A stretch of 33,125 nt of DNA, from positions 1 to 33,125 of the forward strand of contig JAOPZS010000122.1 of NCBI GenBank assembly GCA_025963965.1, in the 5' to 3' direction. Below the pieces are notes generated by a model that made no database searches, was not told where the DNA came from, and saw only the letters and a list, made by a program, of their open reading frames with translations. Each line of letters opens with the position of its first letter. Position 1 is the stretch's first letter. This document shows, piece by piece, positions 1-7,517 of this stretch. The DNA is from Solirubrobacterales bacterium (GTDB taxonomy: Bacteria > Actinomycetota > Thermoleophilia > Solirubrobacterales > Solirubrobacteraceae). A program made the position numbers and the translations under genes.

Positions 1-7
1 TCTTCAT
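1..7 (-). CDS. Possible start of a gene running off the left edge (partial)
   Basis: An ATG on the minus strand at 7-5 is preceded by a purine-rich stretch (GAGAGAGGAAGAGG, about 20-33 on the plus strand) that could act as a ribosome binding site. The frame is also open upstream of this ATG, back to a stop at 94-92, but has no ATG, GTG or TTG in that part. Only two codons lie in the window, so no product can be named. It may instead be the interior of a gene with an unusual start. Confidence 0.25.
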
Positions 8-85
8 GCGATCGGCCTCTTCCTCTCTCGTGGCGAAGCCGGCGCCCTCGCGCCCGGCCTCCCAGGAATACCCCGATTTCTGAGC

Positions 86-113
86 GCCTACTCAGCCAAA
101 CCGTCCAGTAGGC
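86..113. repeat. Inverted repeat GCCTACT-N14-AGTAGGC
   Basis: Perfect 7-bp arms at 86-92 and 107-113 with a 14-nt spacer, in the gap between the left-edge frame and the acyl-CoA dehydrogenase stop. It could be a hairpin or a spaced operator. The half-sites CCTACT/AGTAGG equal those of the compact palindrome in the tetR/cupin promoter at 17798-17811, though the spacing differs. Nothing else is evident in 8-188. Confidence 0.3.
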
Positions 114-188
114 CGGGTTAGCCCGCCTTGCGCGGCCCGATCCACTGGGCGAGATGGTGCTCCGCGGACCGTCCCGGCGGCGTCCAGC

Positions 189-1403
189 TCAGGCCTCGCG
201 CGGGATGTACGGCGCCAGCTCGCGACGTGCGATCGACAGCTTGTGGACCTCGTCGGGCCCGTCGGCAAGGCGCAGCGTGCGCAGATGCGCGTAGGCGGAG
301 GCGAGCCCGAAGTCCTGGCAGACGCCGCCGCCGCCGTGCACCTGGATCGCGCGGTCGAGCACCTTCAGCGCGACGTTCGGCGCGGCGACCTTGATCGCGG
401 CGATCTCGGTGCGCGCGTGGCGGTTGCCGACGGTGTCCATCATCCAGGCGGCCTTCAGCGTCAGCAGCCGGGCCATCTCGATCTCGATCCGCGACTCGGC
501 GATCCAGTCCTGCACGTTGCCGCGCATCGCCACAGGCTGACCGAACGTGACGCGTGAGACGGCGCGCCTGCACATCGCCTCGAGCGCCCGCTCGGCCGCG
601 CCGATCGCGCGCATGCAGTGATGGATCCGGCCGGGCCCGAGGCGCGCCTGGGCGATCATGAACCCATCGCCCTCGCCGGCGATCAGGTTGGAGGCGGGCA
701 CGCGGACGTCGGCGAAGTCGACTTCGCCGTGGCCGTCCTGGTCGGTGTAGCCGAACACCGACAGCTCGCGCACGACGTTCACGCCGGCGGTCTCCATCGG
801 CACGAGGATCTGGCTCTGCTGCTTGTGGATCGGCCCGTCGGTCTGCGTCTTGCCCATCACGATCATGATCCGGGTGTTCGGGTGCATCGCGTTCGTCGTC
901 CACCACTTGCGGCCGTTGAGGACGTAGTCCTCGCCGTCGCGCTCGATCCGCATCTGGATGTTCGTCGCGTCGGAGCTCGCGACATCGGGCTCGGTCATCG
1001 CGAACGCCGAGCGGATCTCGCCCTCGAGCAGCGGGCGCAGCCACTGCTCCTTCTGGGCGTCGGTGCCGAACTGGTGCAGCACCTCCATGTTGCCGGTGTC
1101 CGGCGCCGAGCAGTTGCAGGCCTCCGAGGCGATCGGCGAGCGTCCGAGCATCTCGGCGAGCGGCGCGTAGTCGCTGTTCGAGAGGCCGGCGCCGTGCTCC
1201 TCGTCGGGCAGGAACATGTTCCACAGCCCGGCCTCGCGAGCCTCGGCCTTCAGCTCCTCCATCACGGGAGGCTGGTAGTGCGGGTTGCCCGAGTCGCGCA
1301 GCTGCTGCTCGTAGACGGACTCGGCCGGGTAGATGTGCTCGTCCATGAAGGCGCCGAGACGCTCTTTGAATTCAGAACAGCGCTGGCTCGGCTCGAAGTC
1401 CAT
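189..1403 (-). CDS. Acyl-CoA dehydrogenase (FadE/ACAD10-11-like)
   Basis: A 404-residue flavoenzyme of the acyl-CoA dehydrogenase family. It would oxidise acyl-CoA to 2-enoyl-CoA in fatty-acid or branched acyl breakdown, in the cytoplasm. The helical N-terminal part is followed by the FAD-contacting strand region with [15 protein letters not shown] (about residues 135-149) and [11 protein letters not shown] (about 162-172). The C-terminal helical domain contains [11 protein letters not shown] and [12 protein letters not shown], typical of the ACAD10/11-like branch. Length is normal for the family. The ATG at 1403 has a GGGAGG ribosome binding site 5 nt upstream. The gene is divergent from the PurM-like gene with 42 bp between starts. 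Substrate chain type cannot be read from sequence. Confidence 0.93.
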   Translation of the reverse strand: MDFEPSQRCSEFKERLGAFMDEHIYPAESVYEQQLRDSGNPHYQPPVMEELKAEAREAGLWNMFLPDEEHGAGLSNSDYAPLAEMLGRSPIASEACNCSAPDTGNMEVLHQFGTDAQKEQWLRPLLEGEIRSAFAMTEPDVASSDATNIQMRIERDGEDYVLNGRKWWTTNAMHPNTRIMIVMGKTQTDGPIHKQQSQILVPMETAGVNVVRELSVFGYTDQDGHGEVDFADVRVPASNLIAGEGDGFMIAQARLGPGRIHHCMRAIGAAERALEAMCRRAVSRVTFGQPVAMRGNVQDWIAESRIEIEMARLLTLKAAWMMDTVGNRHARTEIAAIKVAAPNVALKVLDRAIQVHGGGGVCQDFGLASAYAHLRTLRLADGPDEVHKLSIARRELAPYIPREA

Positions 1404-1431
1404 CGTCCCTCCCGGTTGGCTGCAAGGTCTT

Positions 1432-1437
1432 TAGGAT
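1432..1437 (+). promoter_or_regulatory. Candidate -10 (TAGGAT) for a leaderless purM-like mRNA
   Basis: TAGGAT lies 8 nt before the ATG at 1446, and no convincing Shine-Dalgarno sequence is present. This fits a leaderless transcript beginning at or near the A of the start codon. No good -35 match is seen. Similar spacing occurs at 16655, 23872 and 26650. Confidence 0.4.
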
Positions 1438-1445
1438 CATCGCCG

Positions 1446-2573
1446 ATGAGCCAAGAGGGCGCCAGCTACCGCGCTGCGGGGGTCGACTACGAGACGCTCG
1501 ATGCCGGCAAGCGTCTGGCGCTGAGCAGCGCGCTCGCGACCTCGCCGCTGCTCGAACGTCGTGGCGGCCGCGCGCTCGATGCCTCGCGGGGCGAGCCGGC
1601 GTTCGTGTTCGAGCTCGGCGGTCGCACGCTCGCGTTCGTCGTCGAGGGTCTGGGGACGAAGGCGATGATCGCCCGCGCCGTGCTCGAGGCGGGCGGCGCG
1701 AACCGCTTCGCCGACGTCGCCTACGACACCGTTGCGGCGATCGCCAACGACCTCTGCTGCGTGGGCGCGCTGCCGCTCGTCGTGAACGCGTACTTCGCCA
1801 CCGGCTCCTCCGACTGGTACCTGCGCGGCGACCGTTCCCGTGCGCTCGTGGAGGGTTGGCAGCGCGGATGTCTCGACGCCGGGGCGACGTGGGGGGGAGG
1901 CGAGTCGCCTTCGCTGCCGGGGCTGCTGGCCGAGGACGAGGTCGAGCTGGCCGGCGCCGCGGTCGGCGCGGTGCCGGAGGGCCGCTCGGCGATCCTCGGC
2001 GAGGAGCTCGCGCCGGGCGATGAGATCGTGCTGGGCTCCTCGAGCGGGCTGCACGCCAACGGCGCATCGCTGGCGCGGCTGATCGCGCAGCGCCTGCCCG
2101 GGGGCTACGCCACCGAGCTGCCGGACGGGACGAGCCTCGGCGAGGCGCTGCTCGAGCCGACGGTCATGTACGTGCCGCTCGTCGCGGCGCTGCTCGAGCA
2201 GGCGCTGCCGGTCACCTACCTAAGCCATGTGACCGGGCACGGCCTCCTCAAGCTGATGCGCCCGCAGCGCGAGCTGACCTACCGGATCGAGCGACTGCCG
2301 CCGGTCCCGCCGGTGCTCGAGTTCCTCGTCGAGCAGGCGGGACTCGACGCTCGCTCCGCATATACGACGTTCAACATGGGCAGCGGCTTCGCCGTCTACT
2401 GCGCGGCCGGCGCCGGCGAGCGGGTCGTCGGCGCGGCGGCCACCCTCGGCATCGACGCGATCGTGGCGGGCGTGGTAGAGGAGGGGCCCAGACGGGTAGT
2501 AGTCGAGCCTGTCGGCGTCAGCTTCGAGGGTGCGGAGATGGAGCTCTCAGCACCTGATGAACCCTCAGGCTGA
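1446..2573 (+). CDS. PurM-like (AIR synthase-related) protein
   Basis: A 375-residue protein with the two-domain PurM/AIR-synthase fold. Recognisable PurM landmarks are the glycine loop EGLGTKAMIA (DGVGTK in PurM), YDTVAAIANDLCCVGALPL, WGGGESPSLPGL, GSSSGLHANGASLARL, LSHVTGHGLLKLMRP and YTTFNMGSGFAVY. Canonical PurM forms aminoimidazole ribonucleotide from FGAM and ATP in purine synthesis. Here the Asp of the DGVGTK loop is Glu, and the neighbours are not purine genes, so this may be a divergent paralogue. I chose ATG 1446 because similarity begins here. The frame stays open far upstream, but that part is antisense to the acyl-CoA dehydrogenase. The mRNA may be leaderless. Confidence 0.8.
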   Translation: MSQEGASYRAAGVDYETLDAGKRLALSSALATSPLLERRGGRALDASRGEPAFVFELGGRTLAFVVEGLGTKAMIARAVLEAGGANRFADVAYDTVAAIANDLCCVGALPLVVNAYFATGSSDWYLRGDRSRALVEGWQRGCLDAGATWGGGESPSLPGLLAEDEVELAGAAVGAVPEGRSAILGEELAPGDEIVLGSSSGLHANGASLARLIAQRLPGGYATELPDGTSLGEALLEPTVMYVPLVAALLEQALPVTYLSHVTGHGLLKLMRPQRELTYRIERLPPVPPVLEFLVEQAGLDARSAYTTFNMGSGFAVYCAAGAGERVVGAAATLGIDAIVAGVVEEGPRRVVVEPVGVSFEGAEMELSAPDEPSG

Positions 2574-2640
2574 GCCTTAGACTCATGAACGACGCAAGTT
2601 CCCGAGACCTTCGAAGCCGAACGCCCCGTGGCGCGCGAGC

Positions 2641-2654
2641 GCCCGTCAACGGGC
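2641..2654. repeat. 14-bp palindrome GCCCGTCAACGGGC
   Basis: A 6-bp inverted repeat around a 2-nt centre, 68 nt after the purM-like stop and 14 nt before the -35 box at 2668. It could be a weak terminator (no T-run follows) or an operator for the next gene. Confidence 0.3.
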
Positions 2655-2667
2655 ATCCCGTTCGATG

Positions 2668-2696
2668 TTGAACGGTTCGCAGACTGCGGTTAGTGT
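2668..2696 (+). promoter_or_regulatory. Promoter TTGAAC-17-TAGTGT
   Basis: TTGAAC at 2668-2673 and TAGTGT at 2691-2696 are separated by exactly 17 bp, close to a housekeeping sigma promoter. It would give a leader of about 105 nt before the secreted-protein gene at 2810. It is the only good promoter I see upstream of the mce block, so it may also drive that block by read-through. Confidence 0.55.
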
Positions 2697-2809
2697 TCGG
2701 ACCGAAGACGCCATGTTCCCCGTGGGGGGATCTCGAGTCGCCGGGCCGCCATGGCTCCGGAGCTACCCGGATCGAGGCGGACCTGTCCATCAACAGAGGA
2801 GAGAAACTG

Positions 2810-3592
2810 ATGCGTAGAGCATCCAGCTGTCTTGCCGTGCTCGGCCTCGCCATCCTCGCGCTTGCACTTCCGGGCGCGGCGTCGGCGACGCCGAAAGTGA
2901 CCTTCAAAGCGGCAGCGGTGCCGATTGCGGGCTTCCCCCACACGGGGAACATCTTCGGCGCGGGCGCCGCGGTCGAAGCGGAATACAAGATCGAAGGCAC
3001 CGAATACGGCGGGTTCCCGCCGCCGCTGACCCACGTCAACTTCTACCTGCCGGCCGGCGTCAAGCTGCACCCGTCGGGCTTCCCGACGTGTGCCCCCTCG
3101 GTACTCGAACCGTCGGGCCCCGGTCCGACCAAGTGCCCGAAGGGCTCCGCAGCGGGTCCGAAGGGAACGGTTCAGGGCTTCGTCGCCTTCGGCACCGAAA
3201 TCGTCCCTGAGACGGCGTCGATCGAATCGTTCTACGCGCCGGGAGGCGGGCTGACGTTCTTCACGTTCGGCCACTCGCCGGTGCTGCTGGAAATCCTCTC
3301 GAAGGCGCACTACGTCAACTCGAGCGGCCTCTACAGCAAGAAGCTCGAAGCCGAAGTGCCGCTGGTCGAAACGGTCCCGGGCGCGCAGGACGCGTCGGTC
3401 AAATTCATCAAGGTGAAGGCCGGCTCGGCGATCAAGAAGGGCGGCAAGACGACCTACTACGGCACGATGCCGACCAAGTGCCCGAAAAAATACCTGCCGG
3501 TCAAGACCGAACTGACGTTCGCCGGTCTCGGTGGCCTCAAAGAAGAAACGGTGACGGCCGAATACAAGGCGCCGTGCCCGCGCAAGCATTAG
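2810..3592 (+). CDS. Secreted four-cysteine protein of unknown function
   Basis: A 260-residue protein with a clear Sec signal peptide: MRR, a hydrophobic core at about residues 8-20, and likely cleavage after ASA at about 26. The mature part is beta-rich and Gly/Pro/Lys-rich. Its four cysteines occur as C-x14-CPKGS (near 102-117) and as TKCPKK plus APCP near the C-terminus, suggesting two disulfides. The ATG at 2810 has a strong AGAGGAG site upstream. I do not recognise a named family. The CPxGSxxG motif resembles secreted hypothetical proteins I associate with Thermoleophilia, from memory only. It shares the unusual GAA-rich codon use of the mce genes, whose first member starts 112 nt downstream. 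A role as an extracytoplasmic partner of the Mce system is inference. Confidence 0.8.
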   Translation: MRRASSCLAVLGLAILALALPGAASATPKVTFKAAAVPIAGFPHTGNIFGAGAAVEAEYKIEGTEYGGFPPPLTHVNFYLPAGVKLHPSGFPTCAPSVLEPSGPGPTKCPKGSAAGPKGTVQGFVAFGTEIVPETASIESFYAPGGGLTFFTFGHSPVLLEILSKAHYVNSSGLYSKKLEAEVPLVETVPGAQDASVKFIKVKAGSAIKKGGKTTYYGTMPTKCPKKYLPVKTELTFAGLGGLKEETVTAEYKAPCPRKH

Positions 3593-3603
3593 GTCAAGTG
3601 GTG

Positions 3604-3629
3604 AGCTTGCGCCTTTGAGGGCGTAAGCT
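3604..3629 (+). terminator. Hairpin AGCTTGCGCC-N6-GGCGTAAGCT
   Basis: A 10-bp stem with one G-U pair and a 6-nt loop starts 12 nt after the secreted-protein stop. No T-run follows, so it may be an inefficient terminator, a processing site or a 3' stabiliser separating that gene from the mce genes. Confidence 0.45.
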
Positions 3630-3649
3630 GCCAGGCAGCAAAGTTGGGG

Positions 3650-3683
3650 CGGGCGACCTCATCGAAGCGGATGAGGTCGCCCG
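3650..3683. promoter_or_regulatory. Perfect 13-bp inverted repeat upstream of the mce operon
   Basis: The arms CGGGCGACCTCAT (3650-3662) and ATGAGGTCGCCCG (3671-3683) are perfectly complementary around the 8-nt loop CGAAGCGG. It ends 21 nt before the first mce start. As RNA this is a very stable hairpin (terminator or attenuator). As DNA it could be an operator for an mce regulator. No U-run follows, which argues against a standard intrinsic terminator. Confidence 0.5.
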
Positions 3684-3704
3684 TCTCGTTGTGAGAGAGC
3701 GAGG

Positions 3705-5252
3705 ATGAAGCGGGTGAGGAAGGACACCGTGGGGCGTAAGCGAGTCGCGGCGGGGATCGCCGCGGCGTGCCTGATCGTCGCCGCAGTGCTGCTCGCGACG
3801 TCCGCGGGCGGCACGAACGGCAGCTACAGCCTGCGCGCCATCTTCGACGACGCCGGGAACATCATCCCCGGCGAGGTGGTCAAGGTCGCGGGTGTCAAGG
3901 TCGGCAAGGTCGGCTCGGTGACGCCCACCCCGCAGGCCAAGGCCGCCGTCGTCCTCGAAATCACGAACGACGGCTTCAAGGACTTCCGCGCCGACGCCAG
4001 CTGCGAAGTGCGTCCCCAGGCGCTGATCGGCGAGAAGTACGTCGATTGCCTGCCGACCCAGCCGCGCGTCGAAGGGACACCATTGCCGCCGCCGCTGGAA
4101 AAGATCGCAAACGGCCGTGAAGGAGCGGGCCAGCGGCTGCTGCCCGTCAAGAACACCAGCAGCCCGGTCGACGTCGACCTGCTCGGCGACATCAGCCGCC
4201 TCCCCGAACGCCAGCGTCTGACGATCATCCTCAACGAGCTCGGCGCCGGCCTGGCCGGCCGCGGCAGCGACCTCAAAGAAGTGATCCGCCGCGCCAACCC
4301 GGCGCTGCGGGAATTCGACAGGGTGCTGGCGATCCTGGCGAGCGAGAACCAGGTGCTGACGAAGCTCGCCGTCGACTCCGACAAAGCGCTGGCGCCGTTC
4401 GCGCGCGTCCGCGAACACTTCGCGAACTTCCTCGCGGAAAGCAACAAGGTCTCCCAGGCGACCGCCGCGCACCGCGGCGCGCTCGCCCAGAACCTCAAAG
4501 ACTTCCCGCCGTTCCTGCGCCAGCTCGGCCCGGCGATGGAACGGCTCGAACGCTTCGCCGAACAGACGACTCCGGTCTTCACGAACCTCAACAAAGCGGC
4601 GCCGGCGATCTCGACGGCGTTCACGCACCTGCCGAAGTTCTCCAGCAGCTCCGAAAAGTTCTTCGAAAGCCTCGGCAAGACAGCCAAGAAATCGGGTCCG
4701 GCCCTCGTCTCCAGCAAAAAACTGCTCGCCGAGCTGAAGGCGCTCGGCACGGGCGCCAAGCCGTTCACGAGCAACCTCGCCGAACTGTTCACCAGCCTGC
4801 GCGACACCGGCGGGCTCGAGCGGATCATGGACTTCATCTTCCTCGGCGCCGGCGCCGCCAACGGATATGACCAGCTCGGGCACTTCCTGCGCACCGAGGG
4901 CGTGGGGACGATCTGCGTGAAATACGCGCTCGCGCCGGTCAGCGGCTGCAACGCCCACCTCGGCACCAGCGAAGCCACGAAAGCGACCAAGGCGAGCATT
5001 CCCCCCGGGACCGGGCTGGAAATGCAGCGCACGCTCGCCGTGATCAACGGCGCCACGCCCGCGCAGGCGATCGCCAAATACCCGGGCGACCCGCACGCCG
5101 GCGAAACGACCGCTCCGAACGCTGCCGGCGGCGGCGCTGCCGCCACCAGCCGGCCGGTCGGCGGCTCGACCGCGGGCACGACGTTCTACTCGCCATCGGG
5201 CGAAAGCGCAGAAGCCAACGGGATGCTCCTCAACTACCTGCTGGGCAACTGA
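3705..5252 (+). CDS. Mce/MlaD-domain protein 1
   Basis: A 515-residue Mce-family protein, one of six in this operon, expected to help form the extracytoplasmic tunnel of a lipid or hydrophobic-ligand importer. A basic N-terminus precedes one membrane segment (about 13-33). The MCE domain (about 40-118) carries VVKVAGVKVGKVGSV and ALIGEKYVDC. A long helical region follows, with the GLAGRGSDL motif near 185. Cys100 and Cys115 lie inside the MCE domain, unlike the sister proteins. Cys404 and Cys415 form the C-terminal pair found in all six. The tail is Gly/Ala/Thr-rich. ATG 3705 abuts GAGG, whereas GTG 3714 has AGGA at better spacing, so the true start may be three codons later. The next gene starts 3 nt after the stop. 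Confidence 0.9.
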   Translation: MKRVRKDTVGRKRVAAGIAAACLIVAAVLLATSAGGTNGSYSLRAIFDDAGNIIPGEVVKVAGVKVGKVGSVTPTPQAKAAVVLEITNDGFKDFRADASCEVRPQALIGEKYVDCLPTQPRVEGTPLPPPLEKIANGREGAGQRLLPVKNTSSPVDVDLLGDISRLPERQRLTIILNELGAGLAGRGSDLKEVIRRANPALREFDRVLAILASENQVLTKLAVDSDKALAPFARVREHFANFLAESNKVSQATAAHRGALAQNLKDFPPFLRQLGPAMERLERFAEQTTPVFTNLNKAAPAISTAFTHLPKFSSSSEKFFESLGKTAKKSGPALVSSKKLLAELKALGTGAKPFTSNLAELFTSLRDTGGLERIMDFIFLGAGAANGYDQLGHFLRTEGVGTICVKYALAPVSGCNAHLGTSEATKATKASIPPGTGLEMQRTLAVINGATPAQAIAKYPGDPHAGETTAPNAAGGGAAATSRPVGGSTAGTTFYSPSGESAEANGMLLNYLLGN

Positions 5253-5255
5253 GCG

Positions 5256-7517
5256 ATGAGCGGCCTGCGATCGACAATGCACCTGCTCGGAGCCACGCTC
5301 GGCGTGCTCGCGCTGATGCCGGTCGCGGCGGCGCTTGCAGCCGAAGCCGAAGGCGCGTCCTCCTCGCCGCCCGCGGTCGCGACGCCAGCCGCCGAAACGC
5401 CGAGCGAACAGACGGCCCCCGCCGAAGCCCCGGTCGCCCCGCCGACCGAAACGACTCCCGCCCCGCCGGCACCCGAACCGGCGCCGCAGGTCAAGCAGGC
5501 ACACCCCCAGCATCCGACCGGTGGTGCCCCACGAGCCGCCCCTCCGGGGGGCAAGAGGAGATCCGGCGGCACGGGCGTGGAAGGCAAAGGCGAAGCCGGC
5601 CAGCCGCGCGCCAAGCACAAGGCGAACGCTCCGGGCACGCTCACGCCCGCGCTGCCGCTCGCGCTGCAGGGCGGCGTCGGCGGCGTGCCCAACTTCTTCG
5701 TCGAAAACTTCTCGATACCGCCGTTCCTGCTGCCGATCTTCCAGGCCGCCGGTGCCGCCTACGGAGTTCCCTGGCAGGTGCTCGCCGCGATCAACGAGGT
5801 CGAGACCGACTACGGGCGCGACGTCAGCGTCTCGAGCGCCGGCGCCGAGGGGTGGATGCAGTTCCTGCCCTCGTCGTGGAGCGGGTACGGCGTCGACGCC
5901 AACGGCGACGGATACCGGGACCCGTACAACCCGGCCGACGCGATCTTCGCCGCCGCGCGCTACCTGCGTGCCGCCGGTGGCGAGAAGGACGTCCGCGGGG
6001 CGGTCTACTCCTACAACCACTCGCAGGCCTACGTCAGCTCCGTGATGCTGCGCGCCCAGCTGCTCGGCGGCACGCCCTCGGAACTGCTCGGCGCGATCAC
6101 CGGCCTGACCGAGGCGCGGTTCCCGGTGCACGCCGCCGTTCACTTCTCCGACGGCTTCCCCAGCGTGCACACAGCGTCGGGCGCGAGCAAGACGATCGTC
6201 GGCACCGCGATCTACGGACCGGCCGGCGCGCCGGTGATCGCCACCCAGGACGGTGAAGTGCAGCAGCTCGGCCACTCGCCGTCGCTCGGGCGCTTCATCA
6301 CCCTGCGCGATGCATACGGCAACACCTACGTGTACGCCGGCCTCGGCGGCATCGCATCCGAATATCCGGTGATCCAGCCGCGCGTCAACTCGACCGGCAG
6401 CGCGCAGATCACGCACTCCGGGAAGGCCAGCGAACCGGCGCCGAGCGCCCCGGCCACCGCGGGCGTGCAGGCGCATTCACCGCTCTCCGAAGCGGCGACC
6501 GTCTCGGGCCTGGCCCTCGGCGCCACCGCAGGACTCGAAGCGGCTCCGGCGAGTGCCGCACCGGAAGCGCCGCAGCCGGCCGCCGCTCAGCCGCAGGCGG
6601 TGGCCCCGCACGTGCGCGCGTTCCGCGAAGGGACGAGCGAGGTCTACCTCCACCAGCTGCGCCCCGGTGTGCAGGTGATCGCCGGGACCGTCCTCGGCCA
6701 CCTCGGCTCGGGCACTGCCGCGGCGGGCGAAGGCGCGCCGCACATCATCTTCCAGGTGCGCCCCGCCGGGCCGGGAGCTCCGCTGATCGACCCGAAGCCG
6801 ATCCTCGACGGCTGGGTCGCGCTCGAGAACAGCTCGGTCTTCCACGCCAAGGGCGAGAATCCGTTCCTGGCGACCTCGCCGACGATCGGACAGGTGCTGC
6901 TCGAGTCAAAGCACCAGCTCGAGCCGCAGGTGCTCGGCGACGCAGGAATCGAGCTGAGCCGCTGCGGCCGCCAGGACGTGCGGGCGGGTCGCGTCGACAA
7001 GCGCGTGCTGGCGGCGCTGGAGTACCTGTCGGTGTCCGGGCTGCGCCCGAAGGTCGCGGGCCTGGCCTGCGCCCCAGCGACGCCGGCGGCGCTCGCGGCC
7101 AACGCGGCCGCCGGGACGACCAGCGAGTCGATCACGATCACGGCGATCGACGGCGTCCCCGTCGCCGGCCACCAGGGGCCCGGCACCGCGGCCGACACGC
7201 TCGTGCGCCGGCTGCTGATGCTGCAGGGCCTCGCGCGGCCGCGGCGGATCGTCAGCGCGATGAGCTATCCGGGGGCCGCCGCGACGGTCACGAACGCGAA
7301 GGCGAGCGACGCGATCAGGGTGACGTTCGCCGCGCAGCGCTCGGCGCTGGCGCGTGTCGCCGGTCTCGCCGGCGCGGCGCTGTCGCCGACCGGGTGGAGC
7401 CGCCTCGTCGCGCGCCTGGGCGAGATCCCCGACCCGACCGTCTCGAGCAAGCCCTCGAGCGCGGCGATTCCGGTCAGCCCGTCGGAAGCCCGGAAGGAAA
7501 CCGGTGGCAACCACTAG
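5256..7517 (+). CDS. Secreted lytic transglycosylase with degenerate split M23-like part
   Basis: A 753-residue exported protein. It has a signal peptide (about 1-29), then a Pro/Ala/Glu-rich linker to about 135. The transglycosylase domain (about 150-270) resembles the MltB/Slt35 type: INEVETDYG with Glu183 as likely catalytic acid, GAEGWMQFLPSSW, and a DANGDGYRD calcium-like loop. Such enzymes cleave peptidoglycan glycan strands, forming 1,6-anhydro-MurNAc. After it, GAPVIATQDGEVQQLG (about 325) and GTVLGHLGS...PHIIFQVRP (about 475-505) look like the two halves of an M23/LytM fold split by an Ala/Pro-rich insert. The usual zinc ligands are mostly missing, so this part probably binds rather than cuts. 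The gene sits 3 nt after mce 1 and overlaps the next mce gene by 14 nt, so it belongs to the operon. Confidence 0.85.
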   Translation: MSGLRSTMHLLGATLGVLALMPVAAALAAEAEGASSSPPAVATPAAETPSEQTAPAEAPVAPPTETTPAPPAPEPAPQVKQAHPQHPTGGAPRAAPPGGKRRSGGTGVEGKGEAGQPRAKHKANAPGTLTPALPLALQGGVGGVPNFFVENFSIPPFLLPIFQAAGAAYGVPWQVLAAINEVETDYGRDVSVSSAGAEGWMQFLPSSWSGYGVDANGDGYRDPYNPADAIFAAARYLRAAGGEKDVRGAVYSYNHSQAYVSSVMLRAQLLGGTPSELLGAITGLTEARFPVHAAVHFSDGFPSVHTASGASKTIVGTAIYGPAGAPVIATQDGEVQQLGHSPSLGRFITLRDAYGNTYVYAGLGGIASEYPVIQPRVNSTGSAQITHSGKASEPAPSAPATAGVQAHSPLSEAATVSGLALGATAGLEAAPASAAPEAPQPAAAQPQAVAPHVRAFREGTSEVYLHQLRPGVQVIAGTVLGHLGSGTAAAGEGAPHIIFQVRPAGPGAPLIDPKPILDGWVALENSSVFHAKGENPFLATSPTIGQVLLESKHQLEPQVLGDAGIELSRCGRQDVRAGRVDKRVLAALEYLSVSGLRPKVAGLACAPATPAALAANAAAGTTSESITITAIDGVPVAGHQGPGTAADTLVRRLLMLQGLARPRRIVSAMSYPGAAATVTNAKASDAIRVTFAAQRSALARVAGLAGAALSPTGWSRLVARLGEIPDPTVSSKPSSAAIPVSPSEARKETGGNH

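Noticed and set aside
618..1445. Upstream extension of the PurM-like frame
   Set aside because: The frame stays open but runs antisense through the acyl-CoA dehydrogenase. PurM similarity begins only after ATG 1446.
3594..6476. A 960-codon open frame on the minus strand
   Set aside because: It is antisense to mce 1 and the transglycosylase gene, whose domains, coupled starts and codon pattern are clear. Its composition (Arg/Ala/Gly/Asp-rich, no motif) is typical of a GC-rich shadow frame.
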